The notes beneath the pieces are model-generated. The model worked only from the letters and a program-made list of their open reading frames with translations, searched no databases and was not told the origin of the DNA. From assembly GCA_002729235.1 (NCBI GenBank), contig PBTY01000071.1, forward strand, positions 1-42,927: a stretch of DNA of 42,927 nt. Reading direction: 5' to 3'. Numbering within the stretch: the stretch's first letter is position 1; each line of letters starts with the position of its first letter. This stretch comes from Rickettsiales bacterium (lineage in GTDB: Bacteria; Bacteroidota; Bacteroidia; Cytophagales; Cyclobacteriaceae). A program made the position numbers and the translations under genes. Below are positions 25,022 to 34,301 of this stretch, in pieces.

Positions 25022-25843
25022 ATGAAAGCGCAAGTAAATACCCCCCAAAAAGTTCCGGGCTTGCAAGAAGCCCACTTGCCTCACTTGTTAGAGGCCAATG
25101 AAGTCTTACATAAAAATCAAAAAATAAAGCTTGATGAATATAATGAATTGATGCGCGTAAAACGAGAGCGTCAGGCATTGGAAATCGAGCGTAAACCTTT
25201 ATTCTTTTTCATAGGGTTGAGTTTGAGTTTGCTCTTTGTAATTGTCGCATTCAATTGGAAGACTTATGATAAGACCAATCTGGTAGACTTAGGCCAGGTA
25301 AACACGGAGTTCGATGAAGTATTGGATATGCCTCTAAGTCAACAATTGCCTCCACCTCCTCCAAAGAAAAACCTTGAAGTGTTTGAGTTGAAAGAGGTAG
25401 AAGATGAAGTGCTGATAGAAGACATGGATCTTAACCTTGATATGGAGATGACTGAGGATCTGGCTGTAGAGGATGTGGTCTATGAAGATCTTGGTTTAGA
25501 GGTGGAAGAAGAGGTTGTGGAAGAGATCTTCCAGGTAGTAGAAACCTGGCCAGAGCCAGATGGTGGAATGGCTAGTTTCTACAGCTACGTCGCTGACAAT
25601 ATGGAATACCCTGAGATGGCCAGAAGATTGAATATTAGTGGAGTGGTATTCGTACAGTTTGTAGTAGAAAAAGATGGTAGTATCACAGATGTGAAAGTAG
25701 TAAAAGGAATCGGTGCAGGATGTGATGAAGAGGCTGTAAGAGTAGTGAGTGGAGCGCCGGCCTGGCACCCTGGTAAGCAGCGTGGTATGCCAGTACGAGT
25801 TTATAGAACTGTCCCAATACGGTTCATTTTGAGAGAACGTTGA
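25022..25843 (+). CDS. TonB-family energy transducer with cytoplasmic N-terminal extension
   Basis: A 273-residue TonB-like protein that transfers proton-motive energy from the inner membrane to outer-membrane receptors. Unlike short-headed TonBs, about 59 residues (charged, with coiled-coil-like KIKLDEYNELMRVKRER) precede the single membrane helix (60-78). A short proline run QLPPPPPKK follows, then a strongly acidic linker (about 125-178), then the C-terminal TonB domain from about 190 (EYPEMARRLNISGVVFVQFVVEKDGSITDVKVVKGIGAGCDEEAVRVV, ending VRVYRTVPIRFILR). ExbB and ExbD are not in the window. It could serve either receptor here. A terminator follows. Confidence 0.94.
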   Translation: MKAQVNTPQKVPGLQEAHLPHLLEANEVLHKNQKIKLDEYNELMRVKRERQALEIERKPLFFFIGLSLSLLFVIVAFNWKTYDKTNLVDLGQVNTEFDEVLDMPLSQQLPPPPPKKNLEVFELKEVEDEVLIEDMDLNLDMEMTEDLAVEDVVYEDLGLEVEEEVVEEIFQVVETWPEPDGGMASFYSYVADNMEYPEMARRLNISGVVFVQFVVEKDGSITDVKVVKGIGAGCDEEAVRVVSGAPAWHPGKQRGMPVRVYRTVPIRFILRER

Positions 25844-25862
25844 TTGGGTTATTGTTGGTTTG

Positions 25863-25893
25863 GCCCTCTGATGGACGATCAGAGGGCTTTTTA
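25863..25893 (+). terminator. Intrinsic terminator of the TonB gene
   Basis: Perfect stem GCCCTCTGAT / ATCAGAGGGC (25863-25872 and 25878-25887), five T after it, 19 bases past the stop. Confidence 0.92.
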
Positions 25894-25895
25894 TA

Positions 25896-26384
25896 TTAGA
25901 TGCTTTTCTTGGTTAACTTTTTATGCAAATCCTCCATTAGCATCAAGGCGGCCGGACCGTACCATGGTCTCAATTCCATCTTCAATCTTCCTGCCTGGAT
26001 TGCAGGGTCAGTATTCGTTAGGGCTTCAGCTTCTTCAATCGTTTCCACTGCGAAAATGTAAATACCCCTCACAGCACCATCATCCATAAATGGCCCAGCA
26101 ACAACAAGCGTACCTTCCTCAGCCATTCGAGTAATATTGTCTAAATGAGCACGTTGTAAATTAGCTGCAGTTACAGAATCCTGATCTCTATTGGGACCAG
26201 CCACCAGGTTGGCCATGATGTATGTGCGCATACCATAGGCATCTGCACCGGCTTTTTGTGCTAAAAGGGAGTCATAGACCGGTGCTGATTCGCTCTTTTT
26301 GGCAATCGGTGATTGAGACTCAGGAGTACTACAGCCTATTGCAATTGCAGCCAGGGTTACTAATAAATAATGGTTAAGAGACAT
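25896..26384 (-). CDS. YCII-domain lipoprotein
   Basis: A 162-residue lipoprotein (Cys18, AAIAIGC) with a YciI/YCII-type domain in the last 110 residues (RTYIMANLVAGPN, then AHLDNITRMAEEGTLVVAGPFMDDGAVRGIYIFAVETIEEAEAL, then RLKMELRPWYGP). His and Asp in AHLDNI and AGPF are the typical conserved positions of the family, whose members are mostly cytoplasmic. Export here is unusual. The role is unknown; YCII relatives include muconolactone isomerase-like ferredoxin folds. Its 3' end is directly after the TonB terminator on the other strand. Confidence 0.88.
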   Translation of the reverse strand: MSLNHYLLVTLAAIAIGCSTPESQSPIAKKSESAPVYDSLLAQKAGADAYGMRTYIMANLVAGPNRDQDSVTAANLQRAHLDNITRMAEEGTLVVAGPFMDDGAVRGIYIFAVETIEEAEALTNTDPAIQAGRLKMELRPWYGPAALMLMEDLHKKLTKKSI

Positions 26385-26469
26385 GATTAGTTGGTTTGAT
26401 TCTTGTGTTGGACATTGCTAATCATCAACAAAACAGTTAATTTAAATTTTGAGATTAGCCAGTTTAAAT

Positions 26470-28182
26470 ATGAAAACTAAGGATTATCATCCAAAGAACT
26501 ATCAAGAACTGCTTGCAAAATACCGCAAAGTGTCTCCAAAAATATTGGAGGTAGAATCATCTAAGATAGATAAAAGGGCATCAATTGCTTCCGGTTTAGA
26601 GGTCTATTCAGGTGAATGGGGTGACCTTCAGAAAGCTCACTTTCTAAAAAGAATTCTATTTGGATTGATCCCAGAAGATCTAAAGGCTTTAGACGGTTTG
26701 TCCTTCGAACAGTCAGTGGAATTGATATTATCGCAAGGGGAAGTTCCTTCTGCTCCGGTCAATGATTATAATGATGCTGGTGATGGAATAGAAGACCCTG
26801 AAATCGCTTATGGAGAAACCTGGATTAACTCGGCATACGGTGGGGATTATGAAGGTCCACGTACCATTTCTTTAAAGAATTGGCTAATCAGCAATGCCGT
26901 CAATCAATCGGTTAGTCTGGAAGAGAAAATGATTTTCTTCTGGCACAATTTATTGCCCATCCAAACCTGGGGTATTTTCTATTCCAAGTTGTGTTATCAA
27001 TATTTTGATATGCTTCGGACCAATTGCTTTGGTAATTTCAAGACACTCATTAGAGAGCTTACTTTGAATCCAGCCATGTTGTTATATCTAAATGGGACGT
27101 ACAACAACAAAGAAGCACCCGATGAAAATTACGGTCGCGAATTGCAAGAATTGTTTTGCATAGGAAAAGGACCAAATGCTGGATTCACCGAATCAGATGT
27201 GCAGGAGGCCGCCAGGGTCCTTACTGGATGGGTGGTTGATTGGGAGAATTTTCATGCCTCTGGAGAACTTCAGGTATTTTTCTATCCACCTTTTCATGAA
27301 GAGTCTGATAAGCAATTTTCTTCTTTTTATGGTGATCGTCTGATCGAAGGAAAGACCGGGTCTGCAGGTGCGGAAGAATTGGATGAGCTCCTCGATATGA
27401 TTTTTGAAAATGATGAGACCGCTCTGTATATCTGTAGAAGATTATACAAATTCTTCGTGTATAATGAAATTGATGCAACAACCGAAGAACAGATTATTGT
27501 ACCACTTGCTCAGACATTTAGAGCAAATAACTACGAAGTGTTGCCAGTAATCAGGCAATTGCTTTTGAGTGCACATTTTCATGATACTGCAAACCACGGG
27601 GCCATGATTAAAAGCCCTTCGGAGTTTCTCATTGGGCTCTGGCGGACATTTGGAATGGGAGTGGAAACTGAAGATTTAAAATTGCTTAAAGATCAACACT
27701 CCAGTTTGCTTTGGCAGATGGCCAACATGGGATTAGAGCTAGGTGATCCTCCAAGCGTATCTGGCTGGCCGGCTTATTATCAGGAGCCTTCTTTTGATAA
27801 ATATTGGATAACCACAGATACCATAACTAACAGGGCTCTTCTTGGCGATTCGATGGTTTACTGGGGGTATTGGATTAATCCAGATCTCCAAACACCAATC
27901 GATTTTATCCCTTTCTTGAAAAGACTTCAGAACCCAGAAGACCCGAATCTGATGTTGCAGGAGTGCTCGTTATTGATATTGGGGATACAGTTGGATGAGA
28001 CCTCTCTCAACAACCTTAAAGCCATTTTGCTCTCTGGACAACAAACAGATAGTTACTGGACAATAGCCTGGGGCGAAATGATCCAAAATCCGGGAGATCA
28101 AGAATATGAAATGGTGGTTGTTAACCGGTTGAAACCGACCTTCCAGCATTTGTTACAATTAGGTGAAGCTCAATTAATGTAG
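26470..28182 (+). CDS. DUF1800-family protein
   Basis: A 570-residue protein of the DUF1800 family. Seen: the opening AHFLKRILFGLIPEDLKALDG, LEEKMIFFWHNLLPIQ, NPAMLLYLNGTYNNKEAPDENYGRELQELFCIG (the most conserved block), VQEAARVLTGW, and the later FFYPPFHEE and DPPSVSGWPAYYQ. The function is unknown; it always appears with DUF1501 proteins. The start is the ATG at 26470, after an in-frame TTG at 26449. No signal peptide is apparent, in contrast to its partner two bases downstream. The gene pair is a fixed unit in many Bacteroidota. Confidence 0.92.
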   Translation: MKTKDYHPKNYQELLAKYRKVSPKILEVESSKIDKRASIASGLEVYSGEWGDLQKAHFLKRILFGLIPEDLKALDGLSFEQSVELILSQGEVPSAPVNDYNDAGDGIEDPEIAYGETWINSAYGGDYEGPRTISLKNWLISNAVNQSVSLEEKMIFFWHNLLPIQTWGIFYSKLCYQYFDMLRTNCFGNFKTLIRELTLNPAMLLYLNGTYNNKEAPDENYGRELQELFCIGKGPNAGFTESDVQEAARVLTGWVVDWENFHASGELQVFFYPPFHEESDKQFSSFYGDRLIEGKTGSAGAEELDELLDMIFENDETALYICRRLYKFFVYNEIDATTEEQIIVPLAQTFRANNYEVLPVIRQLLLSAHFHDTANHGAMIKSPSEFLIGLWRTFGMGVETEDLKLLKDQHSSLLWQMANMGLELGDPPSVSGWPAYYQEPSFDKYWITTDTITNRALLGDSMVYWGYWINPDLQTPIDFIPFLKRLQNPEDPNLMLQECSLLILGIQLDETSLNNLKAILLSGQQTDSYWTIAWGEMIQNPGDQEYEMVVVNRLKPTFQHLLQLGEAQLM

Positions 28183-28184
28183 TT

Positions 28185-29729
28185 ATGAAGAGAAGATCGT
28201 TTGTAAAACATGTAGGGCACAGCCTGGCGGTTCCGGGTATTCTTGGATCCATGGGATTCAGAATGCCTAATTCCAAAACCTTGTCTGATCTACTAAGAAT
28301 GGCAACCGATACAGATAGAGTATTGGTGATGATCTACTTAGAAGGTGGTAATGACGGACTAAATACCGTGGTGCCCCTCGATCAACTCTCTGCATTGAGC
28401 TCCGTGAGACCTCATGTGATTCTACCGGAGGATAAATTGCATACACTCTCAGATGCCAATATCGGTCTTCACCCGGCACTGAGTGGTCTCAAATCATTGT
28501 ATGATGAAAACAGGTTTCAGATCCTTCAGAATGTTGGCTATCCACAACAGAATTATTCTCACTTCCGATCTACAGATATTTGGATGAGTGGCTCTGATTC
28601 TAATGTGTTGGTGAATTCCGGATGGTCAGGACGTTTTCTGAATGACTTGTATCCGGGATACCCAGATGACTATCCTAATGATTCTTTTACAGATCCTTTG
28701 TCCATTGAGTTAGGGTACGGGAGTTCATTGTTATTCCAGGGGCCTCAGTCATCTATGAGTATGGTAATCAGTGACCCTAATTTCTTTTATGAATTGGTGG
28801 ACAATGAAGATCGAGAAGTACCAGATACATTGGCCGGGGATAAACTGAAGTACATTCGAGTCATTGAAAAACAATCGCAGCAGTACGGCCAAGTAGTGAA
28901 AGCAGCTGCTGATAAAGTGAAATCACAAGCGAATTACCCTCAGACATTCCTCGCTCAGCAGCTGAAAATTGTCAGTCGATTGATAGCTGGTGGAATGAAA
29001 ACCCCAATGTATCTCGTTAGACTTGGAGGATTTGATACGCATGATGCACAGGTAGAGTCATCGGATCATACTACAGGTGAACATGCAGAACTCTTGACGG
29101 AACTGAATGATGCCATCATGGCTTTCATGGCTGATCTCGAGCATTTAGGTACTGAGGATCGAGTAGTTGGGATGACATTCTCTGAATTTGGTAGACGAAT
29201 TGTCTCCAACGCGAGTTTGGGTACAGATCATGGTGCTGCTGCACCAATGTTCTTCTTCGGAAATGCAGTTATGGGTGGAGTGACAGGGTCTAATCCAATA
29301 ATATCTTCTAATGCAGATTATGATGATAACCTTGAAATGGAGATAGATTTCCGTCAGGCCTATTCATCTATTTTACAGCAATGGTTAGGCGCCGATGCCA
29401 CTGGAGCAGAATCAGCACTTTTCCAGGATTTTGAGCAGATTGATATCATTGGTACTCGGGTGTTGGCAACACCTCCAAAGCAAGGAGATGGTTTGTTGGT
29501 TTACCCAAATCCATTGGCATCCGTGTCTACCATACGGATGGCACCAACTCGAGAACGTATTTCACTGGACTTAATTGATTTGACTGGACAAAAGGTAGCG
29601 ACCATGTACAATGGAGTCGTTAATCAACCAAAGGAAATTCAATGGAACTCGGATCAATTACCAAAAGGCAGGTATTTTGTGGTGATGCGAGGAGCTACTA
29701 CCAATCGTGTCTTTGGCGTTGTGAAGTGA
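28185..29729 (+). CDS. DUF1501 protein with Tat-like signal and type IX sorting domain
   Basis: A 514-residue secreted protein. The N-terminus MKRRSFVKH carries the twin-arginine-like motif (RRSFVKH) and a hydrophobic stretch, a typical DUF1501 leader. The central DUF1501 domain has IYLEGGNDGLNTVVPLDQ, IGLHPALSG, NYSHFRSTDIWMSG and GFDTHDAQV, plus TFSEFGRRIVSNASLGTDHGAAAP. The last 75 residues (from YPNPLASVSTIR, about 440-514) are a type A type IX secretion sorting domain ending in FGVVK. It is co-transcribed with DUF1800 and probably displayed on the cell surface. Its substrate is unknown; DUF1501 belongs to the alkaline phosphatase/sulfatase-like fold group. Confidence 0.95.
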   Translation: MKRRSFVKHVGHSLAVPGILGSMGFRMPNSKTLSDLLRMATDTDRVLVMIYLEGGNDGLNTVVPLDQLSALSSVRPHVILPEDKLHTLSDANIGLHPALSGLKSLYDENRFQILQNVGYPQQNYSHFRSTDIWMSGSDSNVLVNSGWSGRFLNDLYPGYPDDYPNDSFTDPLSIELGYGSSLLFQGPQSSMSMVISDPNFFYELVDNEDREVPDTLAGDKLKYIRVIEKQSQQYGQVVKAAADKVKSQANYPQTFLAQQLKIVSRLIAGGMKTPMYLVRLGGFDTHDAQVESSDHTTGEHAELLTELNDAIMAFMADLEHLGTEDRVVGMTFSEFGRRIVSNASLGTDHGAAAPMFFFGNAVMGGVTGSNPIISSNADYDDNLEMEIDFRQAYSSILQQWLGADATGAESALFQDFEQIDIIGTRVLATPPKQGDGLLVYPNPLASVSTIRMAPTRERISLDLIDLTGQKVATMYNGVVNQPKEIQWNSDQLPKGRYFVVMRGATTNRVFGVVK

Positions 29730-29765
29730 TTAGCTAGTAGAAAGATGCTAATTCTTTTTTTAAAT

Positions 29766-29904
29766 GCCGTCTCAAAGTGATATTTGGTCATCCTGAACTT
29801 GATTCAGAATCTTTAACTTAATTCCGAAATCAATTGATTCTGAAATAAACCTGTCTGCCGACAGGCAGGTTCAGAATGACTATTATTCTGAGCTTTGAGA
29901 CGGC
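29766..29904. repeat. Nested inverted-repeat intergenic element
   Basis: The ends are perfect 12-base inverted repeats GCCGTCTCAAAG (29766-29777) and CTTTGAGACGGC (29893-29904). Inside are a second inverted pair, GATTCAGAATC against GATTCTGAA (about 29811 and 29835), and a near-palindrome CCTGTCTGCCGACAGGCAGG (29850-29869). GTCATCCTGAAC (left) pairs with GTTCAGAATGAC (right). The whole can fold into a long hairpin, sits between two convergent genes and ends in a T tract on the + strand. The segments resemble intergenic repeats common in Bacteroidota genomes; a mobile MITE-like or REP-like origin is inferred. Confidence 0.7.
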
Positions 29905-29917
29905 TTTTTCAAGATAT

Positions 29918-32824
29918 TTACTTACTTCCTTTTCGCTTAGGTCGCTCACGTGGAGCTTTGATGCTCAATTTGGATTTACCTTCATCATTACCCATAGTAA
30001 CCGTTACAGTATAATCCCCAACCTGTAGATAGTACGAGCCGTTTTCTTTGGCTTCAATAGCTTCTTCTAGTTCTAGTTTTTCTTTCAGGTTTGATGTTTT
30101 TGACTCATCAAATGTGAAATCATAATCGATGTAATTGATTCCTGCATCTAAATCAACATCCCACTCTTTTAATACTGCATCATCGATGCTTATTGAAATT
30201 TTACCTTTACCAGATGATTTGGTGTATACTTCAAAAGTGGTGGATGGTTCATATGGTCCACCCCAGTAATAACCCACATTTCCCCATCTATCAGAGAAAG
30301 TAGCTCCTTCTGAGCTGAAAATCTTAACAGCATCGGATGTTTCTGGTAACTGTTGCAGAGCAGATACATCTGCCACGAAAATGGATCGGCCATGCGAACC
30401 AAGAATCAGGTCGTTTTCCCGAGGATGAATCACCAAATCATGAATGGCAACTGCTGGTAAGTCTTTAGCAAATGCCATATAGCTCTTGCCTTTGTCCAAA
30501 CTTACATAAGCTCCATGATCAGTTCCTATGTAGATGATATTCTCATTCTTCGGATCCTCTTTAACCACATTCACTGGTTCTTTTGGGAGATTGTTGCTGA
30601 TGGAAGTCCATGACTTTCCATAGTCATTGGATACATAAACCATTGCTTCAAAGTTGTCCCAACGGTATCCATTTAAACTGGCGTAAACTCTACCTTCTAC
30701 ATGGTTAGATGCTTGCACCTGACTCACCCAAAAATCTTTAGGAAGTCCAGATGAGATGTTCATCCATGTTTGTCCAGCGTCTTTAGAAACGTGAATCAAT
30801 CCATCGTCACTACCCGTGTAAATCAGACCAAATCGTAGTGGTGATTCCGAGATAGTAGTTAGGGTTCCATAACTCACATCACCCTTCTTGCCTCCATTAG
30901 TCAAGTCACCAGATAATGTTTCGAAATCAGATCCTTGATTCATTGATCGGTGAAACTTGTTACTTCCGAAGTAAACTATGTCCTGATTGTGTGAGGAAAG
31001 CATAATCGGTGCTTCCCAGTTCCAACGGTATGGCGCATCACCTAGTTCATGGGTTGGAGTAATATATTTCCTGTCACCATTAGCCATATCTATTCTGAAG
31101 TAGTTACCGAATTGATAACCGGTGTAGATCAAATTGTTGGTGCGAGTGTCAATGGCTACTTGCATGCCATCACCACCCATCAATCGCTCGTAAGGATATT
31201 TGCCTTCTTCATACCAGGAGTAAGAGTACTCATAGTTACTTGGACCTTTCCAAACGCCATTGTCCTGTAAACCTCCATATACATTGTATGGCTCAGCCAT
31301 ATCGTAATTGATCGAATAGAACTGACCAACCTGGGTGGAATTACATTTGATCCAGGTTTCACCATTGTCATAAGAGATATTTACTCCTCCATCATTTCCA
31401 TTGATAAGATGACCCGGGCGATTAGGGTTTACCCAAAGTGCATGGTGATCAGCATGTACATTTTGTGAGGAAGTAGCTTCCCATGTTTTTCCTCCATCCA
31501 TTGATTTAACCAATGGAACACCTACTGTATAGATGATGTCTGGATTTTGACCATCTACGCTGATTTGTCCGAAATAGTATCCATACGAATAAACCAAAGC
31601 TTCGATATAGTCTTCATGAGTCTTAGCCCATGATTTACCCCCGTCAGTTGATTTGTATACCTCAGCTCCTTTCACAGGTGTATCGAATAACATACTGTTG
31701 GCATCTTCCAGATAGATAACCAGATCCACAGGCTTTACTTTGCCAGATTCCACATCTTTTTTCAAGTCTACTGCATTGATTTCTCTCGGGAATCGCTCAC
31801 GATCCAGGAAGTCATTGATATCATTGTCTGTCAAGGCTAGAAACGCATCCATGGTAGTGTTTCTAAGTAAATCTCTCGTAACTGGATAGGTTTCTTCTTC
31901 TTCAGAATCTCGTCTATCCTGATTATCTAACATGGCATAAATGATGTTTGGATTGGATGGAGCATAAGCCAATCCGACTCTACCCATTCCATCAGTATCT
32001 GGAAAACCAGAATCGCCTTCAGAGATATTGGTCCAGGTTTCCCCTCCATCTGTAGACTTGTAGATGCCGGACCCAGGACCAGATTCCACAAAATTCCAAG
32101 CCTTGCGGTCTTTCTGCCACGCTGCGGCTAAAAGTTCTTCAGGGTTTTTAGGGTTGATTACCATGTCTATGATGCCAGATTGATCATTAACGTATAAGGT
32201 TTTCTTCCAGGTTTTTCCACCATCTGTGGTCTTGTAAACACCACGTTCAGGGTTGTCGCTGTAGAGGTGCCCTAGAGAAGCCACCCAAATAATGTCAGAG
32301 TTGGTTGGGTGAACAATCACTCGCCCGATGTGATGCGTTTCTTCCAATCCCAGGTGTTGCCAGGACTCGCCATTGTCATCTGATTTAAATAGCCCATATC
32401 CAGAATAACTAGATCTACTGGAGTTGTTTTCACCACTTCCAACATAGATGGCACCTGTGTTCCAGTCCACATCAATGTCACCAATAGTCATCACAATTTC
32501 ATTATCGAAAAGAGGGGTGAAAGAGGTTCCTTCATTTTTGGTTTCCCACAATCCACCTGAAGCGTACGCTACGAAAAAGTGAGTAGGATCTTTAGGATCC
32601 ACTTCCAGGTCCACCACACGACCACTCATGATTGTTGGGCCGATGTTTCTGAATGGAATGTTTTTGATAAGTGAATTATTGATCAACTGCTGTCGTTGTT
32701 GAAAACCAGCCCATCTCATTTCAGCTGTTGTTGATCCAGGTGTTGTTGTTTTTTTCTTTTTTTGAGCTGATAGGTTATTACTGCATATCAGCAGTACAGC
32801 TAGTGAAAACAGGGTCGTGCGCAT
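29918..32824 (-). CDS. Secreted beta-propeller protein (VPS10/sortilin-like, BNR repeats)
   Basis: A 968-residue exported protein starting at the ATG at 32822-32824 (an earlier in-frame codon at 32848 is TTG). A signal peptide covers about 1-21, ending SAQ. The rest is rich in sialidase-type Asp-box motifs (SxDxGxxW) spaced through it, such as SDDNGESWQ, TTDGGKTWKK, STDGGETWT, SMDGGKTWEA and SKDAGQTWM, which build two beta-propellers like those of VPS10/sortilin and glycosyl hydrolase-type proteins. Between them lies an acidic insert around NDINDFLDRERF. A C-terminal beta-sandwich ends in a Lys/Arg-rich tail (RPKRKGSK), with no type IX domain. Probably cell-surface or periplasmic; ligand unknown. 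Confidence 0.92.
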   Translation of the reverse strand: MRTTLFSLAVLLICSNNLSAQKKKKTTTPGSTTAEMRWAGFQQRQQLINNSLIKNIPFRNIGPTIMSGRVVDLEVDPKDPTHFFVAYASGGLWETKNEGTSFTPLFDNEIVMTIGDIDVDWNTGAIYVGSGENNSSRSSYSGYGLFKSDDNGESWQHLGLEETHHIGRVIVHPTNSDIIWVASLGHLYSDNPERGVYKTTDGGKTWKKTLYVNDQSGIIDMVINPKNPEELLAAAWQKDRKAWNFVESGPGSGIYKSTDGGETWTNISEGDSGFPDTDGMGRVGLAYAPSNPNIIYAMLDNQDRRDSEEEETYPVTRDLLRNTTMDAFLALTDNDINDFLDRERFPREINAVDLKKDVESGKVKPVDLVIYLEDANSMLFDTPVKGAEVYKSTDGGKSWAKTHEDYIEALVYSYGYYFGQISVDGQNPDIIYTVGVPLVKSMDGGKTWEATSSQNVHADHHALWVNPNRPGHLINGNDGGVNISYDNGETWIKCNSTQVGQFYSINYDMAEPYNVYGGLQDNGVWKGPSNYEYSYSWYEEGKYPYERLMGGDGMQVAIDTRTNNLIYTGYQFGNYFRIDMANGDRKYITPTHELGDAPYRWNWEAPIMLSSHNQDIVYFGSNKFHRSMNQGSDFETLSGDLTNGGKKGDVSYGTLTTISESPLRFGLIYTGSDDGLIHVSKDAGQTWMNISSGLPKDFWVSQVQASNHVEGRVYASLNGYRWDNFEAMVYVSNDYGKSWTSISNNLPKEPVNVVKEDPKNENIIYIGTDHGAYVSLDKGKSYMAFAKDLPAVAIHDLVIHPRENDLILGSHGRSIFVADVSALQQLPETSDAVKIFSSEGATFSDRWGNVGYYWGGPYEPSTTFEVYTKSSGKGKISISIDDAVLKEWDVDLDAGINYIDYDFTFDESKTSNLKEKLELEEAIEAKENGSYYLQVGDYTVTVTMGNDEGKSKLSIKAPRERPKRKGSK

Positions 32825-32978
32825 TTCTAATTTGTTAGATACTTTCAACTTATTGGACTCATAAGTTAGTAAATTTTGCCAGTTTAGATTATTTCAATTT
32901 GATACAAGGACAATTGGTTTTTTATATGGTATTAACACCGTTCTTATATAAACTTGTGATAGCGCAATACAGATCATT

Positions 32979-33320
32979 ATGACAAAAATTTATCACAACC
33001 CCAGGTGTAGAAAAAGCAGAGAGACACTTCAAATTCTCGAGGGCAAAAACGAATCTATAGAAATCGTTGAGTACCTGAACGAACCACCATCTAAAGATGA
33101 ATTGAAAAAAATCCTTGATATGCTGGGCATGAAGCCTGAGGCACTGCTCAGGAAGGGGGAAAGTATTTATAAAGAGCAGTTCAAGGGAAAACAACTCACT
33201 GATGAGGAGTGGATCGATGCAATGATTCAGAACCCTAAGTTGATAGAACGACCCATCGTTATCAAGAATGGTAAAGCTGCATTAGGCAGACCTCCTGAAA
33301 ATGTAACAGCTATTTTATAA
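32979..33320 (+). CDS. ArsC-family (YfgD/Spx-like) arsenate reductase homologue
   Basis: A 113-residue thioredoxin-like protein of the ArsC family. Seen: the N-terminal strand IYHNPRCRKSRE with active-site Cys10, then EYLNEPPSKDELKKILDMLG, RKGE (Arg58), ERPIVI (Arg92) and the closing LGRPPENV. HNPRCRKS is typical of the YfgD-like branch of arsenate reductases rather than the well-studied ArsC. No ars regulator or arsenite pump is nearby, so a role in arsenate resistance is unproven; it may act on other thiol substrates. It lies 18 bases before the quinone oxidoreductase-like gene and may be co-transcribed. Confidence 0.9.
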   Translation: MTKIYHNPRCRKSRETLQILEGKNESIEIVEYLNEPPSKDELKKILDMLGMKPEALLRKGESIYKEQFKGKQLTDEEWIDAMIQNPKLIERPIVIKNGKAALGRPPENVTAIL

Positions 33321-33338
33321 GTCTTCTTATTTCGAAGC

Positions 33339-34301
33339 ATGCCTAAAGCGATTATTTGTTCACAGCCCACAGGACTGAATTCACTAGAATTTGGTGAATT
33401 GGCTATTTCAGATCCTGCCGATCATGAAGTGTTGATAAAGGTTGCCTATGCAGGAGTGAATTATCCGGATACTTTGATCATTCAAGGGAAGTACCAATTT
33501 GTACCAGATGGTCCGTTCGCACCTGGACAGGAGGTGTCAGGGGAAGTAATCAAAGTAGGAAAAGGGGTTGAACATGTTGTTGAAGGAGATATTGTGATAG
33601 CCTCGATGACCTGGGGAGGATATTCGGAAGTAACAAAAGCCCACGCTGATAATGTGTATTTGCTGCCACCAGGTATTTCTATGGAAAAAGGTGCTGTTAT
33701 TCTGGAAACCTTTGGAACTGTAATACATGCACTCAGAGATCGTGGTGGTGTCAAAGCTGGAGAGACTATGGCTATTCTCGGTGCATCCGGTGGAATTGGC
33801 TCAGCAGCTATCCAATTGGGTAAAATATTTGGAATACAAACAGTAGCTGTTTGCTCAACAGAGGAAAAACGCAAAGAAGCTTTGTCAAATGGTGCCAACA
33901 TTGCTATTGGATATGATAATCTGAAAACTAGTCTCAAGCAGTTTGATGTGGATGTAGTTCTGGATCCGGTTGGTGGTGAAATGGCTGAACAGGCTTTCAG
34001 GTCTTTAAGGTCGGGCGGTAGACACCTGGTAGTGGGTTTTGCATCAGGAAAGATTCCTTCAATTCCTCTTAATTTACCGCTCTTAAAGAGTGCTTCGATT
34101 GTTGGTGTGTTTTGGGGTAGTTTCTGGAGAGAAAACCCTTTGGCCAATCGCTCGAATATCCTGATGGTCCTTAAATGGATCGCTCAAAATAAAGTTGATG
34201 TACCATTGGGGAAAATCTATCCATTGAGAGAAGCGGCAGTTGCTCTTGAAGAACTAATGGAGAGACGAGCTATTGGTAAGTCCGTTTTGAAGGTCTCTTA
34301 A
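33339..34301 (+). CDS. NADPH:quinone oxidoreductase-like, zinc-free MDR enzyme
   Basis: A 320-residue medium-chain dehydrogenase/reductase of the quinone oxidoreductase/zeta-crystallin type. Seen: NYPDTLIIQGKYQ (the usual substrate-loop of this group), GQEVSGEVIKVGKGVEHVVEGD and the nucleotide-binding AILGASGGIGSAAIQLGKIFG (about 143-165). No zinc-binding Cys/His set is present, as in the zinc-free enzymes. NADPH-dependent reduction of a quinone or enone is the expected chemistry; the substrate is unknown. Its stop overlaps the convergent LpxR-like gene by 4 bases (TTAA shared by both). Confidence 0.93.
   Translation: MPKAIICSQPTGLNSLEFGELAISDPADHEVLIKVAYAGVNYPDTLIIQGKYQFVPDGPFAPGQEVSGEVIKVGKGVEHVVEGDIVIASMTWGGYSEVTKAHADNVYLLPPGISMEKGAVILETFGTVIHALRDRGGVKAGETMAILGASGGIGSAAIQLGKIFGIQTVAVCSTEEKRKEALSNGANIAIGYDNLKTSLKQFDVDVVLDPVGGEMAEQAFRSLRSGGRHLVVGFASGKIPSIPLNLPLLKSASIVGVFWGSFWRENPLANRSNILMVLKWIAQNKVDVPLGKIYPLREAAVALEELMERRAIGKSVLKVS

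Noticed and set aside
32979-33320. Arsenic resistance operon
   Set aside because: Only the ArsC-like protein is present, of the YfgD-like type; no ArsR, ArsB or Acr3 is nearby.
33482-34147. 221-codon ORF on the - strand inside the quinone oxidoreductase gene
   Set aside because: It mirrors a well-matched coding gene, has a low-complexity Ser/Pro/Thr-rich composition and shows no family match.
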